A DNA stretch of 6,930 nucleotides from an uncultured Bacteroidales bacterium (GTDB lineage Bacteria > Bacteroidota > Bacteroidia > Bacteroidales > Paludibacteraceae), in assembly GCA_903929065.1 (NCBI GenBank), contig CAIYTJ010000163.1, positions 1 to 6,930 on the forward strand. The letters are read 5' to 3'. Shown here one piece after another: positions 4,898 through 6,930 of this stretch. Under the pieces are notes generated by a model. The model had not been told where the DNA came from and made no database searches. It saw only the letters and a program-made list of their open reading frames with translations. Positions within the stretch are counted from its first letter, which is position 1. Each line of letters starts with the position of its first letter. The position numbers and the translations under genes are program-made.

Positions 4898-6930
4898 ATG
4901 TGTTATAAAATTTCTCGTATCTGCTTTTCGTTTAAATTCGTACTTGTATTATCCCTAACTTCATTCACATCATTTATTTTAGCCGGAAATTCAGTTATGA
5001 AAATTGAATTAAATACCGGTTGGCAAATGAAATGTACCGCTGAAACAAATTGGAATAAAGCAGTTGTTCCGGGTTGTGTTCACAGTGATTTATTCCGGAA
5101 TAAACTCATTCCTGATCCGTATTATCGAACCAACGAGAAAGATTTGCAATGGATTGATAAAAAGGACTGGGAATATAGAACCACATTCCTTGTTTCGGAT
5201 GAAATATTTATGAAAGAACATTTTGAGCTCGTTTTCAAGGGATTGGATACCTTCGCGGATGTTTATTTGAATAACCAGAAAGTACTTTCTACAGATAATA
5301 TGTTTCGGGAATGGTCGGTAGATGTAAAAAAGATTATTACAAAAGGCGAGAATAAATTGCAAATTGTTTTTCATTCTCCCATCAAAATTGGATTTGAGTT
5401 ATTGAAACAAAATACTGACTATAATCTTCAGGCAAACAACGATCAAACTATTAATGGTGGTTTACAAAAAGACGAAATAATAAGTCCGTTTGTACGAAAA
5501 GCACCGTATCATTTTGGTTGGGATTGGGGACCACGGTTTGTTACTTCAGGTATATGGCGTCCGGTATTTATAAACGCATGGAATGACTATAAGATTACAG
5601 ATTTATTTATTCTGCAACAGTCGCTTACAGATAATTTAGCAGTTTTGAATGCACAAGTTGAGATTAATTCTGACAAAAATCAACAGGTTGAAATTGAAGT
5701 TTCCAGTGAAAATACTCAATCGGTAAAACGAGAAATAAAATTAAAAAAAGGAGTAAATCAAATCAGCATTCCACTCGAAATTAAAAATCCAACACGTTGG
5801 TGGACAAATGGTTTGGGTAAACCATTCTTATACAAAATTACTACAAAAGTAAAATCCAACCAATCAGTTGATAGTCAAAGTCGTGAAATTGGACTTCGTA
5901 CGCTGAAACTAATTCAAAAACCTGACAGTCTGGGTCATAGTTTCTATTTTGAACTGAACGGAATACCCGTTTTTGCAAAAGGAGAAAATCATATTCCTAA
6001 TGATATGTTTTCAGATAGAATGACCCATGAAGTTTATGATTGGGAAATTGGGACTGCCATCAAATCAAATATTAATATGCTTCGGGTTTGGGGAGGAGGG
6101 ATTTACGAAGATGATTATTTTTATCAATTGTGTGACCGGAATGGAATTTTAATCTGGCAAGATTTTATGTTTGCATGTGCCATTTACCCGGGCAATGAGG
6201 CATTTTTAAATTCCATAACCAAAGAAGCAAATTATCAGGTAAAACGGCTTAGAAATCATCCGTCGATGGCTCTTTGGTGTGGAAATAATGAAATTGACCA
6301 GGGCTTGCAAAAATATTATCCAAAAGGAGGTTGGGGTTGGAAACAGCTTTATAGCGACGAACAAAAAGATAAATTATTTCATACTTACGATACCATTTTT
6401 ACGCGGATTTTGCCCGATGTTGTTCAACTTTTATCTCCGCAAACTCCCTATTGGCATTCCTCTCCGGCGAGTATTCTGCCTAAGGAACATTCAACGGATA
6501 CAAATAAAGATGGTGATGTTCATTATTGGGGAGTTTGGTGGGCAAAACATCCTTTCGAAAAGTTTGCTGATAATATTGGTCGTTTTATGAGCGAATACGG
6601 ATTTCAGTCATTTCCGGAATTGGAAACGGTAAAAAAATACTCATTACCTGAAGATTATGATATTGAATCGGATGTTATGCGTCATCACCAACGAAGTGCC
6701 ATCGGGAATAAAACAATTAAAAAATACATGGATATGTATTATCGAAAACCGGTTGACTTCGAGAAATTCCTTTATGTAGGTCAGGTATTACAGGCTTATG
6801 GAATCCGGTTTGCTATTGAATCCCATCGGCGTGCAATGCCTTTCAATATGGGTTCGCTTGTATGGCAAATAAACGATTGCTGGCCGGTTGCTTCCTGGTC
6901 AAGTTGCGATTATTTTCACCGTTGGAAAGC
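4898..6930 (+). CDS. Secreted GH2 beta-mannosidase (3' end beyond window)
   Basis: The frame opens with ATG at 4898 and is unbroken for 677 codons to the window edge. Relatives are about 820-880 residues, so the C-terminal beta domains are missing. It should remove beta-mannose from the non-reducing ends of mannosides. Residues 1-29 are a signal peptide (hydrophobic FVLVLSLTSFTSFILA, cleavage near LA/GN). A later ATG at 4997 would lose it. A sugar-binding-fold domain (about 35-205, ending near WDWGPR at 208-213) and an Ig-like domain (about 215-330) precede the TIM barrel. Barrel motifs are GENHIP (362-367), RVWGGG (396-401), FMFACAIYPG, WCGNNEIDQG with acid/base Glu465, and FMSEYGFQSFPE with nucleophile Glu566. 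Spacing matches Bacteroides thetaiotaomicron BtMan2A (recalled Glu462 and Glu555). These motifs favour beta-mannosidase over GH2 beta-galactosidase. The 61-bp gap after the GH42 gene is T-rich without a clear terminator, supporting an operon. Confidence 0.93.
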   Translation, partial: MCYKISRICFSFKFVLVLSLTSFTSFILAGNSVMKIELNTGWQMKCTAETNWNKAVVPGCVHSDLFRNKLIPDPYYRTNEKDLQWIDKKDWEYRTTFLVSDEIFMKEHFELVFKGLDTFADVYLNNQKVLSTDNMFREWSVDVKKIITKGENKLQIVFHSPIKIGFELLKQNTDYNLQANNDQTINGGLQKDEIISPFVRKAPYHFGWDWGPRFVTSGIWRPVFINAWNDYKITDLFILQQSLTDNLAVLNAQVEINSDKNQQVEIEVSSENTQSVKREIKLKKGVNQISIPLEIKNPTRWWTNGLGKPFLYKITTKVKSNQSVDSQSREIGLRTLKLIQKPDSLGHSFYFELNGIPVFAKGENHIPNDMFSDRMTHEVYDWEIGTAIKSNINMLRVWGGGIYEDDYFYQLCDRNGILIWQDFMFACAIYPGNEAFLNSITKEANYQVKRLRNHPSMALWCGNNEIDQGLQKYYPKGGWGWKQLYSDEQKDKLFHTYDTIFTRILPDVVQLLSPQTPYWHSSPASILPKEHSTDTNKDGDVHYWGVWWAKHPFEKFADNIGRFMSEYGFQSFPELETVKKYSLPEDYDIESDVMRHHQRSAIGNKTIKKYMDMYYRKPVDFEKFLYVGQVLQAYGIRFAIESHRRAMPFNMGSLVWQINDCWPVASWSSCDYFHRWK

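Overview
The window looks like chromosomal DNA of a Bacteroidota (Bacteroidetes) bacterium. It is AT-rich, its genes lack clear Shine-Dalgarno sequences, and it carries two neighbouring secreted glycoside hydrolases of the kind found in polysaccharide-utilisation loci. The genus cannot be fixed from the sequence. By eye the left 2.7 kb is richer in A+T than the right 4.2 kb, so two segments of different origin may meet near position 2700.

Left part (1-2709), accessory in character. A gene of unknown function runs leftward from 438 and off the window edge. Next comes a gap of about 1.28 kb with no convincing gene. It holds overlapping palindromes, two long hairpins resembling intrinsic terminators, a 33-bp-period repeat, a 17-bp-period repeat and an inverted repeat close to the next gene. 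At 1717-2352 lies a complete small serine recombinase (resolvase/invertase type) with its active-site residues visible. Some of the repeats before it are plausible binding or recombination sites for it. A 357-bp gap follows, with a possible leftward gene remnant at 2455-2676.

Right part (2710-6930), a carbohydrate-degradation module. A complete secreted GH42 beta-galactosidase (708 residues) is followed 61 bp later, on the same strand, by a secreted GH2 beta-mannosidase that runs off the right edge after 677 codons. Both have export signals and both catalytic glutamates, so they probably form an operon acting outside the cytoplasm. Together they would trim beta-galactosyl and beta-mannosyl ends from a glycan such as a plant mannan or an N-glycan. 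The target cannot be settled from two genes.

I found no tRNA, rRNA, CRISPR array or defence system that I can support. The part least explained is the repeat- and hairpin-rich gap at 439-1716.
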